A DNA stretch of 64,000 nucleotides from JBHYGK01 sp051859045. GTDB taxonomy: Bacteria; Pseudomonadota; Gammaproteobacteria; Xanthomonadales; Xanthomonadaceae. The stretch is from the NCBI GenBank assembly GCA_051859045.1, contig JBHYGK010000003.1, positions 1-64,000 on the forward strand, written 5' to 3'. How positions within the stretch are numbered: position 1 is the stretch's first letter; every line of letters begins with the position of its first letter. The notes under the pieces are model-generated. The model made no database searches, was not told where the DNA came from, and worked only from the letters and a program-made list of their open reading frames with translations. Position numbers and translations under genes: made by a program. Positions 1-8,955 of the stretch are shown in pieces.

Positions 1-50
1 GGGGCGGCGCGGGGCGGCGCGGGGCGGCGCGGGGCGGCGCGGGGCGGGGC
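1..50. repeat. 10-bp GC-only tandem repeat upstream of leuS
   Basis: The unit GGGGCGGCGC is repeated four times without a mismatch (1-40) and followed by a degenerate fifth unit. It reaches the window edge, so the true length is unknown. It lies just upstream of the presumed leuS promoter and contains no A or T. Confidence 0.9.
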
Positions 51-60
51 GGGCCTCGCG

Positions 61-66
61 TATGAT
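61..66 (+). promoter_or_regulatory. Possible leuS -10 box
   Basis: TATGAT stands alone in a GC-only stretch about 40 nt before the leuS ATG. No -35 element is recognisable because that position falls in the GC repeat. No Shine-Dalgarno sequence is visible before the leuS start. Confidence 0.4.
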
Positions 67-105
67 CGGGCGCCCGCGTCCGCCTCCACCCCTACTGCGA
101 ACCCC

Positions 106-2718
106 ATGCACGAGCATTACGACCCGAAGGCCATCGAGGCCGCCGCCCAGCGCTTCTGGACCGACACCCGCGCCTTCGAGGTCACCGAGACCCCCGGCAA
201 GCCCACGTTCTATTGCCTCTCGATGCTGCCGTACCCGTCGGGCGCGCTGCACATGGGCCACGTGCGCAACTACACGATCGGCGACGTCATCGCGCGCTAC
301 CAGCGCATGAACGGCCGCAACGTGCTGCAGCCGATGGGCTGGGACGCGTTCGGCCTGCCCGCCGAGAACGCCGCGATCAAGCACAAGACCGCGCCCGCGG
401 CCTGGACCTACCGCAACATCGAGCACATGCGCGAGCAGCTGCAGGCGCTGGGCTACGCCATCGACTGGTCGCGCGAGTTCGCCACCTGCAAGCCCGACTA
501 CTACGCGCACGAGCAGCGGATGTTCACCCGCCTGATGCGCAAGGGCATGGCCTACCGCAAGAACAGCGTCGTCAACTGGGACCCGGTCGACCAGACCGTG
601 CTCGCCAACGAGCAGGTCATCGACGGCCGCGGCTGGCGCTCGGGCGCGCTGGTGGAGAAGCGCGAGATCCCGCAGTGGTTCCTGCGCATCACCGACTACG
701 CCCAGGAGCTGCTCGACGGCCTCGACCGCCTGCCGGGCTGGCCGGACGCGGTGAAGACCATGCAGCGCAACTGGATCGGCCGCTCCGAGGGCCTGGAGAT
801 CGACTTCCAGGTGCCCGGCGGCGAGGCCCTGCGCGTGTTCACCACCCGCCCCGACACCCTGATGGGCGTGACCTACTTGGCGGTGGCCGCCGAGCATCCG
901 CTGGCGCTGCGCGCGGCCGAGGGCGACGCCGCGCTGGCCGCGTTCCTGCTGGAGTGCAAGGCCGGCGGCGTGTCCGAGGCCGAGCTCGAGACCCAGGAGA
1001 AGCGCGGCATGGCCACCGGCCTGCACGCGATCCATCCGCTCACCGGCGACCAGGTCCCGGTGTGGGTCGCGAACTTCGTGCTGATGGGCTACGGCACCGG
1101 CGCGGTGATGGCCGTGCCCGGCCACGACGAGCGCGACTTCGCCTTCGCCCGCAAGTACGCCCTGCCCATCCGCCAGGTGGTCGCGCTGGAGGGCGAGGGC
1201 CCCGAGCCGGCCTGGAACGACCTCGAGTGGCAGGCCTGGTACGGCGACAAGGCGCATGCCCGCGCGCGCACGGTGAACTCGCCGGGCTTCGACGGCCTGG
1301 CCCCGAAGGCGGCCTTCGCCGCGGTGGCCGAGCGCATCCGCGCCGCCGGCGCCGGCGAGGTCAAGGTCAACTACCGCCTGCGCGACTGGGGCGTCAGCCG
1401 CCAGCGCTACTGGGGCTGCCCGATCCCGGTGATCTACTGCCCGTCCTGCGGCGCGGTGCCGGTGCCCGAGGACCAGCTGCCGGTGGTGCTGCCCGAGGAC
1501 GTGGCGCTGATGGGCACCGGCTCGCCGATCAAGGCCGATCCCGAGTGGCGCAAGACCACCTGCCCCACGTGCGGCGGCGCGGCCGAGCGCGAGACCGACA
1601 CCTTCGACACCTTCATGGAGTCGAGCTGGTACTACGCCCGCTACACCTGCCCGGGCGCCACCGACATCGTCGACGCGCGCGCCGACCACTGGCTGCCGGT
1701 CGACCAGTACATCGGCGGCATCGAGCACGCGATCCTGCACCTGCTGTACTTCCGCTTCTTCCACAAGCTGCTGCGCGACGAGGGCCTGGTGAAGAGCGAC
1801 GAGCCCGCCACCGGCCTGCTGTGCCAGGGCATGGTGATCGCCGACACCTACTTCCGCGCCGAGCCCGACGGTTCGAAGACCTGGTTCAACCCCGCCGAGG
1901 TGGACGTGGTGCGCGACGAGCGCGCGCGCGTCACCGGCGCGGTGCTGCGCGCCGACGGCCAGCCGGTGCAGGTGGGCGGCACCGAGAAGATGTCGAAGTC
2001 CAAGAACAACGGCGTCGACCCGCAGCAGATGGTCGAGAAGTTCGGCGCCGACACCGTGCGCCTGTTCTCGATGTTCGCCGCGCCGCCCGAGCAGTCGCTG
2101 GAGTGGAACGAGGCAGGCGTCGAGGGCATGGCCCGCTTCCTGCGCCGGGTGTGGCGCGAGGTGCAGCAGCACGTGGCCGCCGGCCCGGCGCCGGCGCTGG
2201 ACGTGGCCGCGCTCGACGCCGCCCAGAAGACCCTGCGCCGCCAGCTGCACGAGGCCATCCAGAAGGTCGGCGACGACCTCGGCCGGCGCCAGGTGTTCAA
2301 CACCGCGATCGCCGCGCTGATGGAGCTGATGAACCACCTCGGCCAGGCCAAGGGCGAGGGCGCGCAGGACCGCGCGCTGCGCCAGGAGGCCTTCGAGGCC
2401 ATCGCGCTGCTGATGAACCCGATCACCCCGCACCTGTCGCACGCGCTGTGGCAGGCGCTGGGGCGCGCGGAGTCGGTGGTGGACGATCAGCCCTGGCCGA
2501 AGGCCGACCCCGCCGCGCTGGTGCGCGACGCGGTCACCCTGGCGGTGCAGGTGAATGGCAAGCTGCGCGGCACGATCGAGGTGGCGGTGGGCCTGCCCAA
2601 CGCCGACATCGAGGCGCTGGCGCTGGCGGAGCCCAACGTGGCGAAGTTCCTGGAGGGTCAGACCGTGCGCAAGGTGATCGTGGTCCCCGGCAAGATCGTC
2701 AACGTGGTGGCCGGCTGA
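106..2718 (+). CDS. leuS: Leucyl-tRNA synthetase
   Basis: Class I aminoacyl-tRNA synthetase that charges tRNA-Leu with leucine in the cytoplasm. The 870 residues match the usual bacterial length. The HIGH-type motif appears as HMGH at residues 49-52 after PYPSGAL, and KMSKS lies at residues 628-632. Between them sits the CP1 editing region (with TTRPDTLMG) and two CxxC pairs near residues 447 and 487, as in zinc-binding LeuRS. The start is the first ATG of the frame; translation begins MHEHYDPKAIE. Its TGA overlaps the ATG of lptE, and leuS-lptE-holA-nadD is the same order as in E. coli, so it heads this operon. Confidence 0.98.
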   Translation: MHEHYDPKAIEAAAQRFWTDTRAFEVTETPGKPTFYCLSMLPYPSGALHMGHVRNYTIGDVIARYQRMNGRNVLQPMGWDAFGLPAENAAIKHKTAPAAWTYRNIEHMREQLQALGYAIDWSREFATCKPDYYAHEQRMFTRLMRKGMAYRKNSVVNWDPVDQTVLANEQVIDGRGWRSGALVEKREIPQWFLRITDYAQELLDGLDRLPGWPDAVKTMQRNWIGRSEGLEIDFQVPGGEALRVFTTRPDTLMGVTYLAVAAEHPLALRAAEGDAALAAFLLECKAGGVSEAELETQEKRGMATGLHAIHPLTGDQVPVWVANFVLMGYGTGAVMAVPGHDERDFAFARKYALPIRQVVALEGEGPEPAWNDLEWQAWYGDKAHARARTVNSPGFDGLAPKAAFAAVAERIRAAGAGEVKVNYRLRDWGVSRQRYWGCPIPVIYCPSCGAVPVPEDQLPVVLPEDVALMGTGSPIKADPEWRKTTCPTCGGAAERETDTFDTFMESSWYYARYTCPGATDIVDARADHWLPVDQYIGGIEHAILHLLYFRFFHKLLRDEGLVKSDEPATGLLCQGMVIADTYFRAEPDGSKTWFNPAEVDVVRDERARVTGAVLRADGQPVQVGGTEKMSKSKNNGVDPQQMVEKFGADTVRLFSMFAAPPEQSLEWNEAGVEGMARFLRRVWREVQQHVAAGPAPALDVAALDAAQKTLRRQLHEAIQKVGDDLGRRQVFNTAIAALMELMNHLGQAKGEGAQDRALRQEAFEAIALLMNPITPHLSHALWQALGRAESVVDDQPWPKADPAALVRDAVTLAVQVNGKLRGTIEVAVGLPNADIEALALAEPNVAKFLEGQTVRKVIVVPGKIVNVVAG

Positions 2719-3248
2719 TGGCCGGCCCCGCGTCCGTCGCCGCGCGCGCGGCCCTGGTGGCGCTGCTGGGCGCGGCCCTGGCCGCCGGCTGCGGCTTCCG
2801 CCCGCGCGGCGGCCTGGCCCTGCCGCCCGACCTGGGCCCGCTGCGGGTCCAGGCCGGCGACCCCTTCAGCGACCTGGTGCTGCCGCTGCAGCGATCGCTG
2901 CAGCGCTCCGGCGCCCTGCCGCCGCCGGCCGCCGAGGCCGAGCGCGCGGCCACGCTGCGCATCCTCAGCGAGGTCATCGACAACCGCCCGCTATCGGTCG
3001 ACAACCGCGCCCGCGTGCAGGAGTACCTGACCCGCTACCTGGTGGTGTTCGAGCTGGCCTCGGCCGACGGCACCGTGCTGGTGCCGCGCCAGGAGGTGGT
3101 GCTGGAGCGCGAGTACAGCTTCGACACCGCGGCCGCGCTGGGTACGCCCGGCGAGCAGGAGATCGTGCTCGAGGACCTCAAGCGCGACATGGTGGCGGCG
3201 ATCCTGCGCCGCGTGGACACCGTGCTGCGCCAGCCGGCCGCGGGCTGA
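2718..3248 (+). CDS. lptE: LPS-assembly lipoprotein LptE
   Basis: Outer-membrane lipoprotein that plugs the LptD barrel and helps insert lipopolysaccharide into the outer leaflet. The 176-residue protein has a hydrophobic signal with lipobox LAAGC and acylated Cys25, followed by GFRPRG, the typical start of mature LptE (GFHLRG in E. coli). The ATG overlaps the leuS stop codon as TGATG, so translation is probably coupled. holA follows after one base. Identification rests on the lipobox, length and conserved position between leuS and holA; the rest of the family is weakly conserved. Confidence 0.93.
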   Translation: MAGPASVAARAALVALLGAALAAGCGFRPRGGLALPPDLGPLRVQAGDPFSDLVLPLQRSLQRSGALPPPAAEAERAATLRILSEVIDNRPLSVDNRARVQEYLTRYLVVFELASADGTVLVPRQEVVLEREYSFDTAAALGTPGEQEIVLEDLKRDMVAAILRRVDTVLRQPAAG

Positions 3249-3249
3249 G

Positions 3250-4278
3250 ATGGGCCAGCCCCGGCCCGCCGAACTGGCCCGCGTGCTCGCCGGCGAGGCG
3301 GTGCGGCCGGCCTACCTGGTCGCCGGCAGCGAGCCGCTGCTGGTGCTCGAGGCCGCCGACGCCATCCGCGCCCGCGCCCGCGAGCAGGGCTATGCCGAGC
3401 GCGAGGTGTTCGACGTCGAGCGCGGCTTCAGCTGGGACGCGCTGCACGCCTCGCTGGGCGCGCTGAGCCTGTTCGCCACCCGGCGCGTGTTCGACGTGCG
3501 CCTGCCCACCGGCAATCCCGGCAAGGACGGCTCGGCCTTCGTCGACGCCTACTGCGCCGACCCGCCGCCCGACACCGTGCTGCTCATCAGCACCGGCGAG
3601 TGGTCGAAGAAGCTGGCGGGCAAGTGGAGCGAGCGCATCGCCGCCGTCGGCCACCTGGTGGAGTGCTGGCCGGTGAAGCCGCACGAGCTGCCGGAGTGGA
3701 TCGCGCGCCGGCTGCGCAGCCGCGGCCTGCAGGCCGACGATGACGCGGCGCGGGTGCTGGCCGACCGGGTGGAGGGCAACCTGCTGGCGGCCGCGCAGGA
3801 GATCGACAAGCTGGCGCTGCTGGCGCCGGGCGCGCGGATCGGCGCGGCGCAGATGCTCGACCTGGTCGCCGACGCCTCGCGCTACGACGTGTTCGCGCTG
3901 GTGGACGCCACGCTCGGCGGCGACGCGCCGCGCGCGCTGCGCATGCTCGCCGGCCTGCGCGCCGAGGGCGAGGCGGTGGCCGCGCTGATGCCGTGGCTGG
4001 CGGGCGAGGTGGGCCGGGTGGCCGGCTTCGCCCGGATCGCCGATGGCGGCGGCAACGTGGGCGCCGAGATGAAGGCCGCGCGCGTCTGGGACGCGCGCCA
4101 GGCCCTGTACCGCCGGGCCATGCAGCGCCACGGCGGCCCGGGCTGGGAGGCCTTCGCGCTGGAGGCCGGGCGCGTGGAGCGCATGGCCAAGGGCCGCGAG
4201 GCCGGCGACGCCTGGCTGGCGCTGGAGCGCCTGGTGGCCGCGATCGCCGAGCCGCGCGCGCGCCGGCTGGTCGGCTGA
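3250..4278 (+). CDS. holA: DNA polymerase III delta subunit
   Basis: Clamp-loader wrench subunit that opens the beta sliding clamp during replication. At 342 residues it is the normal length. The N-terminal part carries YLVAGSEPLLVLEAADAIR, the conserved delta opening (YLLxGxEPLL), followed by the AAA-like and collar regions. It starts one base after the lptE stop and is followed 11 bases later by nadD, the same neighbours as in E. coli. Confidence 0.95.
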   Translation: MGQPRPAELARVLAGEAVRPAYLVAGSEPLLVLEAADAIRARAREQGYAEREVFDVERGFSWDALHASLGALSLFATRRVFDVRLPTGNPGKDGSAFVDAYCADPPPDTVLLISTGEWSKKLAGKWSERIAAVGHLVECWPVKPHELPEWIARRLRSRGLQADDDAARVLADRVEGNLLAAAQEIDKLALLAPGARIGAAQMLDLVADASRYDVFALVDATLGGDAPRALRMLAGLRAEGEAVAALMPWLAGEVGRVAGFARIADGGGNVGAEMKAARVWDARQALYRRAMQRHGGPGWEAFALEAGRVERMAKGREAGDAWLALERLVAAIAEPRARRLVG

Positions 4279-4289
4279 GGGCGGCGGCG

Positions 4290-4958
4290 GTGGCGCTGGA
4301 GGTCTTCTACGGCGGCACCTTCGACCCGATCCACGCCGGCCACGTGGCGGTCGCCAGCGGCGTCGCCCGCGCGCTCGACGCGCCGGTGTGGCTGGTGCCG
4401 GCCGCCGATCCGCCGCACCGCGCGCCGCCTGGCGCCGACGCCGCCACCCGCGCGGCGCTGTGCGCGCTGGCCGTGGCCGGCCTGCCGCGGCTGGGCGTGG
4501 ACGAGCGCGAGCTGCGCCGCGCCGGGCCCTCGTTCACCGTCGACACCCTGGCCGAGCTGCGCGCCGAGCGCGGGCCGTTCGCGCCGGTCGCTTGGCTGGT
4601 CGGGGCCGACGCCTTCCTGGGCCTGCACCGCTGGCACCGCTGGGGCGAGCTGCTGGGCCTGGCCCACCTGGTGGTGGTGCAGCGGCCCGGGCACGCGCTC
4701 GACGGCCTGCCGTGCCCGCTGGCCGAGGCCTGCGCCGGGCGCTGGACCGACGATCCGGACGCGCTGCGCTTCCAGGCCGCGGGCCGGGTGCTGCCGCTGG
4801 AGCTGCCGCTGCGCCCGGAGTCGGCCACCGCGGTGCGCGCCGCGCTGGCCGCCGACGGCCCCGCGGGGGCCTGGGCCGGCATGCTGCCCCCCGCGGTGGC
4901 CGAGGCGATCCGCGCCCGCGGCCTGTACGGCCTCGGCGCGGGCGCGCCGGCCGACTGA
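4290..4958 (+). CDS. nadD: Nicotinate-nucleotide adenylyltransferase
   Basis: Transfers AMP from ATP to nicotinate mononucleotide, making deamido-NAD in NAD biosynthesis. The GTG start gives 222 residues beginning VALEVFYGGTFDPIHAGH; GGTFDPIH and the second H of GH are the nucleotidyltransferase motif (residues 8-18). The C-terminal RPESATAVR corresponds to the ISxTxIR motif. GTG is the only suitable start just before the conserved strand, and GAGG lies about 10 bases upstream near the holA stop. A 153-base gap with a tandem repeat separates it from rsfS. Confidence 0.95.
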   Translation: MALEVFYGGTFDPIHAGHVAVASGVARALDAPVWLVPAADPPHRAPPGADAATRAALCALAVAGLPRLGVDERELRRAGPSFTVDTLAELRAERGPFAPVAWLVGADAFLGLHRWHRWGELLGLAHLVVVQRPGHALDGLPCPLAEACAGRWTDDPDALRFQAAGRVLPLELPLRPESATAVRAALAADGPAGAWAGMLPPAVAEAIRARGLYGLGAGAPAD

Positions 4959-4960
4959 CC

Positions 4961-5034
4961 CGCCTCCCGTCGCGGTAGGTCCAAGCGGGGCGCCTCCCGT
5001 CGCGGTAGGCCCGAGCGGGGCGCCTCCCGTCGCC
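4961..5034. repeat. 30-bp tandem repeat between nadD and rsfS
   Basis: Two 30-base units (4961-4990 and 4991-5020) differ at two positions; a third partial copy begins at 5021 with CGCCTCCCGTCG. Each unit contains GTCGCGGTAGG and ends AGCGGGG. CGCCTCCCG can fold against CGGGGCG of the same unit, so the transcript could form repeated short hairpins. The block sits just upstream of the rsfS -10 box. Confidence 0.85.
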
Positions 5035-5061
5035 CCGCGGGCGGCGCGGCCCCCCGGGGCG

Positions 5062-5067
5062 TATACT
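5062..5067 (+). promoter_or_regulatory. rsfS -10 box
   Basis: TATACT in the context GCGTATACTCC is the only A/T-rich hexamer in the nadD-rsfS gap and is a 5/6 match to the -10 consensus. No -35 hexamer is evident. It would give a leader of about 40 nt and implies that rsfS-rlmH can be transcribed apart from leuS-nadD. Confidence 0.6.
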
Positions 5068-5111
5068 CCGCCCCCGCCGCGCGTCGCGGTTCCCCATCGA
5101 GTGCCCCGCCC

Positions 5112-5510
5112 TTGAGCTCCCAAGCCCACGTCATCAAGACCGTCATGCCGTCCCCGGCGCCCACCTCCGAGGCCCTGCTCGGCGTCGTGCGCAACGCGCT
5201 CGAAGAGCTGAAGGCCAAGGAGCCGGTCGAGATCGACGTCCGCGGCCGCACCAGCGTCACCGACTTCATGGTGATCACCTCGGGCACCTCCACCCGCCAC
5301 GTGAAGTCGATCGCCGACGAGGTCGTGCGCCACACCAAGGCCCTGGGCGTCATGCCGCTGGGCGTGGAGGGCGAGCGCGAGGCCGAGTGGGTGCTGGTCG
5401 ACCTGGGCGACGTGGTGGTGCACGTGATGCTGCCGCGCGTGCGCGAGTTCTACGCGCTCGAGCGCCTGTGGACCGTCGGCGACCAGCCCCCGGGCGACGA
5501 CGAGGCCTGA
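5112..5510 (+). CDS. rsfS: Ribosomal silencing factor RsfS
   Basis: Binds ribosomal protein L14 and blocks 30S-50S joining when nutrients are low. The 132 residues contain the family core: EIDVRGRTSVTDFMVITSGTSTRHVKSIADEV and EGEREAEWVLVDLGDVVVHVM, then FYALERLW. The TTG at 5112 yields the N-terminus SSQAHVIKT; an in-frame ATG at 5145 would shorten it by 11 residues without touching the domain. I keep TTG because an IKTxxPxP stretch before the domain is, as I recall, usual in this order, but the start is unsure. rlmH follows after 7 bases. Confidence 0.95.
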   Translation: MSSQAHVIKTVMPSPAPTSEALLGVVRNALEELKAKEPVEIDVRGRTSVTDFMVITSGTSTRHVKSIADEVVRHTKALGVMPLGVEGEREAEWVLVDLGDVVVHVMLPRVREFYALERLWTVGDQPPGDDEA

Positions 5511-5517
5511 TCCCCCG

Positions 5518-5988
5518 GTGAAGGCCCGCCTCGTCGCCGTCGGCGAGCATCCGCCCGGCTGGGTGGCCGAGGGCTTCGCCGAATACCGCAAGCGGCTGTC
5601 GCACTGGCTGCCGCTGGAGCTCGTGGAGATCTCCCCGGGCGTCCGCGGCAAGGGCCGCGACGCCGCCCGCGCCACCCGCGACGAGGGCCAGCGCGTGCTG
5701 GCCGCGCTCCCGAAGCAGGGCCTGGTGGTGGCGCTCGACGGCCGCGGCCGCGCGCACACCAGCGAGGACCTCGCCCAGCGCATGGAGCACTGGCGCCAGC
5801 AGGGCCGCGACCTCGCGTTCCTCGTCGGCGGCCCCGAGGGCCACGCCCCCGAGGTGCTGGCGCGCGCCGAGGAGCGCTGGAGCCTCGGCCCCCTGACCCT
5901 GCCGCACATGCTGGTCCGCCTCGTGCTGGCCGAGCAGCTCTACCGCGCCTGCACGCTGCTGGCCAACCATCCCTACCACCGCGCCTGA
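5518..5988 (+). CDS. rlmH: 23S rRNA pseudouridine-1915 N3-methyltransferase
   Basis: SPOUT methyltransferase that uses S-adenosylmethionine to methylate pseudouridine 1915 of 23S rRNA on assembled 70S ribosomes. The 156-residue GTG-initiated protein carries LVGGPEGH and the C-terminal knot sequence LTLPHMLVRLVLAEQLYRA...NHPYHR, close to E. coli RlmH throughout. It pairs with rsfS as in most Proteobacteria. The mrdA gene that often follows in enterics is absent; an unknown exported protein follows instead. Confidence 0.97.
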   Translation: MKARLVAVGEHPPGWVAEGFAEYRKRLSHWLPLELVEISPGVRGKGRDAARATRDEGQRVLAALPKQGLVVALDGRGRAHTSEDLAQRMEHWRQQGRDLAFLVGGPEGHAPEVLARAEERWSLGPLTLPHMLVRLVLAEQLYRACTLLANHPYHRA

Positions 5989-6001
5989 CCCCGGAGCCCG
6001 C

Positions 6002-6751
6002 ATGGACCTTCGCCGCCTCGCCCTGTCCGCCCTGCTGGCCCTCCCGCTGGCCTGCGGCCCCGCCGCGGCCGCGAAGCGCGCGATCGCCCCGCCGCCGGCC
6101 GAGGCCGACGCCGCCCCGGAGGCCCGCTACGCCGTCGGCGGCACCGAGATCACGCTGCGCCTGCCGGCGGGCTTCGTCGAGGCGCGCACCGCCGCCGTCG
6201 GGCTGCACCGCGCCACCGAGGCCTCGACCATCCCCGACCAGCGCATGCTCGGGGTCTGGCTGCACGGCGAGGATGCCGCCCGGATGGCCCAGGGCCTCGA
6301 CGTGCGCGGTCCGTGGATCGTCATGGTGGTGCCGCGCGAGGCCGAGCCCCACGCGCTCGACCTGGCGACCTGGCGCGAGCTGCGCCCGGCCCTGGCCGAG
6401 CAGCTGCGCGCCGAGGACCTCGCGGCCCAGGTGCGCGCGGAGAGCGACGGCCTCAACCGCCGCCTCGACAAGGCCGTCGACCAGGAGGTGGACGTCGCCG
6501 TGGCCCCGGTCGGGCGCCAGGTGATCTACCGCGACGACGACGCGGGCGTGCGCTTCGACGCCCGGATCGACAACCGGATCACGCTCGGCGGCCGCGAGAC
6601 CGTGCAGCAGCTGTGGATGGCCGGCGGCGTGGCCCGCATCGGCGGGCGCCTGGTGGTGCTCTACGCCTACCGCGCCGGCGACCCGGGCCCGGCCGGCCGC
6701 GCCGAGGCGCGCCGGCTGCTCGACGCGGTGCTCGACGCCAGCGCCGGCTGA
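6002..6751 (+). CDS. Exported protein of unknown function
   Basis: I do not recognise a family in these 249 residues. The first 24 residues form a Sec-type signal peptide (two Arg, then LALSALLALPLACGPAAAA) with a likely cut after AAA. The one Cys is not in a convincing lipobox. The mature part is mixed alpha/beta, with VGGTEITLRLPAGFVEA near the front and a strand-rich C-terminal half. GGAG lies 8 bases before the ATG. It sits 13 bases after rlmH in the same direction, so it is probably cotranscribed with rsfS-rlmH and works in the periplasm. Confidence 0.8.
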   Translation: MDLRRLALSALLALPLACGPAAAAKRAIAPPPAEADAAPEARYAVGGTEITLRLPAGFVEARTAAVGLHRATEASTIPDQRMLGVWLHGEDAARMAQGLDVRGPWIVMVVPREAEPHALDLATWRELRPALAEQLRAEDLAAQVRAESDGLNRRLDKAVDQEVDVAVAPVGRQVIYRDDDAGVRFDARIDNRITLGGRETVQQLWMAGGVARIGGRLVVLYAYRAGDPGPAGRAEARRLLDAVLDASAG

Positions 6752-6814
6752 GCCCGCGCGCCGCGCCGGGGCGCCCGTTCACGCGCGGGCACGCCCGCGG
6801 GGCGGGCGGCCGGT

Positions 6815-6820
6815 TATCCT
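6815..6820 (+). promoter_or_regulatory. maf -10 box, six bases before the ATG
   Basis: TATCCT lies exactly 6 bases upstream of the maf ATG at 6827, with no Shine-Dalgarno sequence in between. Transcription from this box would begin at or next to the ATG, giving a leaderless mRNA. No -35 hexamer is recognisable. Confidence 0.5.
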
Positions 6821-6826
6821 TGGCGC

Positions 6827-7437
<611 letters not shown>

Positions 7438-7441
<4 letters not shown>

Positions 7442-8931
7442 GCGAAGAGATCCTGGTCAACGTCACCCCGCGCGAGACCCGCGTGGCGGTGGTCGAGAAC
7501 GGCCTGCTGCAGGAGGTGCACATCGAGCGCGCCTCGCGCCGCGGCTACGTCGGCAACATCTACAAGGGCCGGGTGCAGCGGGTGATGCCCGGCATGCAGG
7601 CGGCCTTCATCGAGTGCGGGCTGGAGCGCGCGGCGTTCCTGCACGCCTCCGACATCCTGCGCGGGCCCGCCAACGGCGCCGTCGCCATCGACGACGGCGA
7701 GCCGGTGCCGCCGCCGGGCCCGCCGCCGCCGATCACCGAGCTGCTGCGCGAGGGCCAGGAGGTCGTCGTGCAGGTGGTCAAGGACCCGATCGGCTCGAAG
7801 GGCGCCCGGCTCACCACCCAGCTCTCGATCCCCTCGCGCTGCCTGGTGCTGCTGCCGTACTCGCGCGTGCTCGGCGTCAGCGCCCGGATCGAGGACGAGG
7901 CCGAGCGCGCGCGCCTGAAGGCGGCCATCGCCGAGGCCTCGCGCGAGGCCCCGCCCTGCGGCTACATCGTGCGCACCAATGCCGAGGGCCTCGACGCCGA
8001 GGCGCTCGCCGAGGACGTGGCCTACCTGCAGCGGGCCTGGGCGCTGGTGATGCAGGGGTCGGCCAAGGCCAAGGTCGGCACGCGGATCTACGAGGACCTG
8101 CCGCTGCCGATGCGCGCGCTGCGCGACCTGTTCCGCAAGGAGGTCGAGAAGGTGCGCGTGGACTCGCGCGAGACCTTCGAGCGCATGCTCGCCTTCGCGC
8201 GCCAGTTCGTGCCCTCGCTGGTGGAGCGCATCGAGCACTACGCCGGCGAGCGCCCGGTGTTCGAGCTCTACGGCATCGAGGACGAGATCCAGCGCGCGCT
8301 GCACAAGGAGGTGCCGCTGAAGTCCGGCGGCACCCTGGTGGTCGACCAGACCGAGGCGATGACCACCGTCGACGTCAACACCGGCAGCTTCCTCGGCCAG
8401 CGCAACCTCGAGGAGACGGTGTACCGCACCAACCTCGAGGCCGCGCAGGCGGTGGCGCGCCAGCTGCGGCTGCGCAACCTCGGCGGCATCATCATCATCG
8501 ACTTCATCGACATGATGGACCCCGAGCACCGCCGCCAGGTGCTGCGCACGCTCGAGAAGGCGATGGCGCGCGACCACGCCAAGTCCACGGTGTACGAGTT
8601 CTCGCCGCTGGGCCTGGTGGAGATGACCCGCAAGCGCACCACCGAGAGCCTCGAGCGCCAGCTCTGCGAGCCCTGCGCGGCCTGCGGCGGGCGCGGCACG
8701 GTGCGCACCGCCGAGACCCTCACCTACGAGATCTTCCGCGAGATCACCCGCGCGGTGCGCCAGTTCGACGCCCCGCGCCTGCTGGTGATGGCCTCGCCGA
8801 AGGTCGTCAACCGCATCCTCGAGGAGGAGTCCGCGGCGGTGGCCGAGCTCGAGGAGTTCCTGGGCAAGAGCATCCGCTTCCAGGCCGACGAGCAGTACGC
8901 GCAGGAGCAGTATGACGTCGTGCTGCTCTGA
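7438..8931 (+). CDS. rng: Ribonuclease G
   Basis: Endoribonuclease of the RNase E/G family that matures the 16S rRNA 5' end and degrades some mRNAs. The 497 residues comprise an S1 domain (about 36-130) with a proline-rich insert near 87-99, then the RNase H-like and DNase I-like catalytic part. The metal-binding aspartates are in VDVNTG (Asp312) and IIDFID (Asp355). The zinc-link is CAAC inside LCEPCAACGGRG. There is no long C-terminal degradosome tail, which separates it from RNase E. It overlaps maf by 4 bases and precedes yhdP by 24. Confidence 0.96.
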
Positions 8932-8955
8932 GCCCGCGGCGCCGGCGGCGCCGCG

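Noticed and set aside
213..2717. Long plus-strand frame inside leuS that runs into lptE
   Set aside because: The part before 2718 is an off-frame shadow of leuS rich in Arg/Pro/Ala; only the lptE part after 2718 is real.
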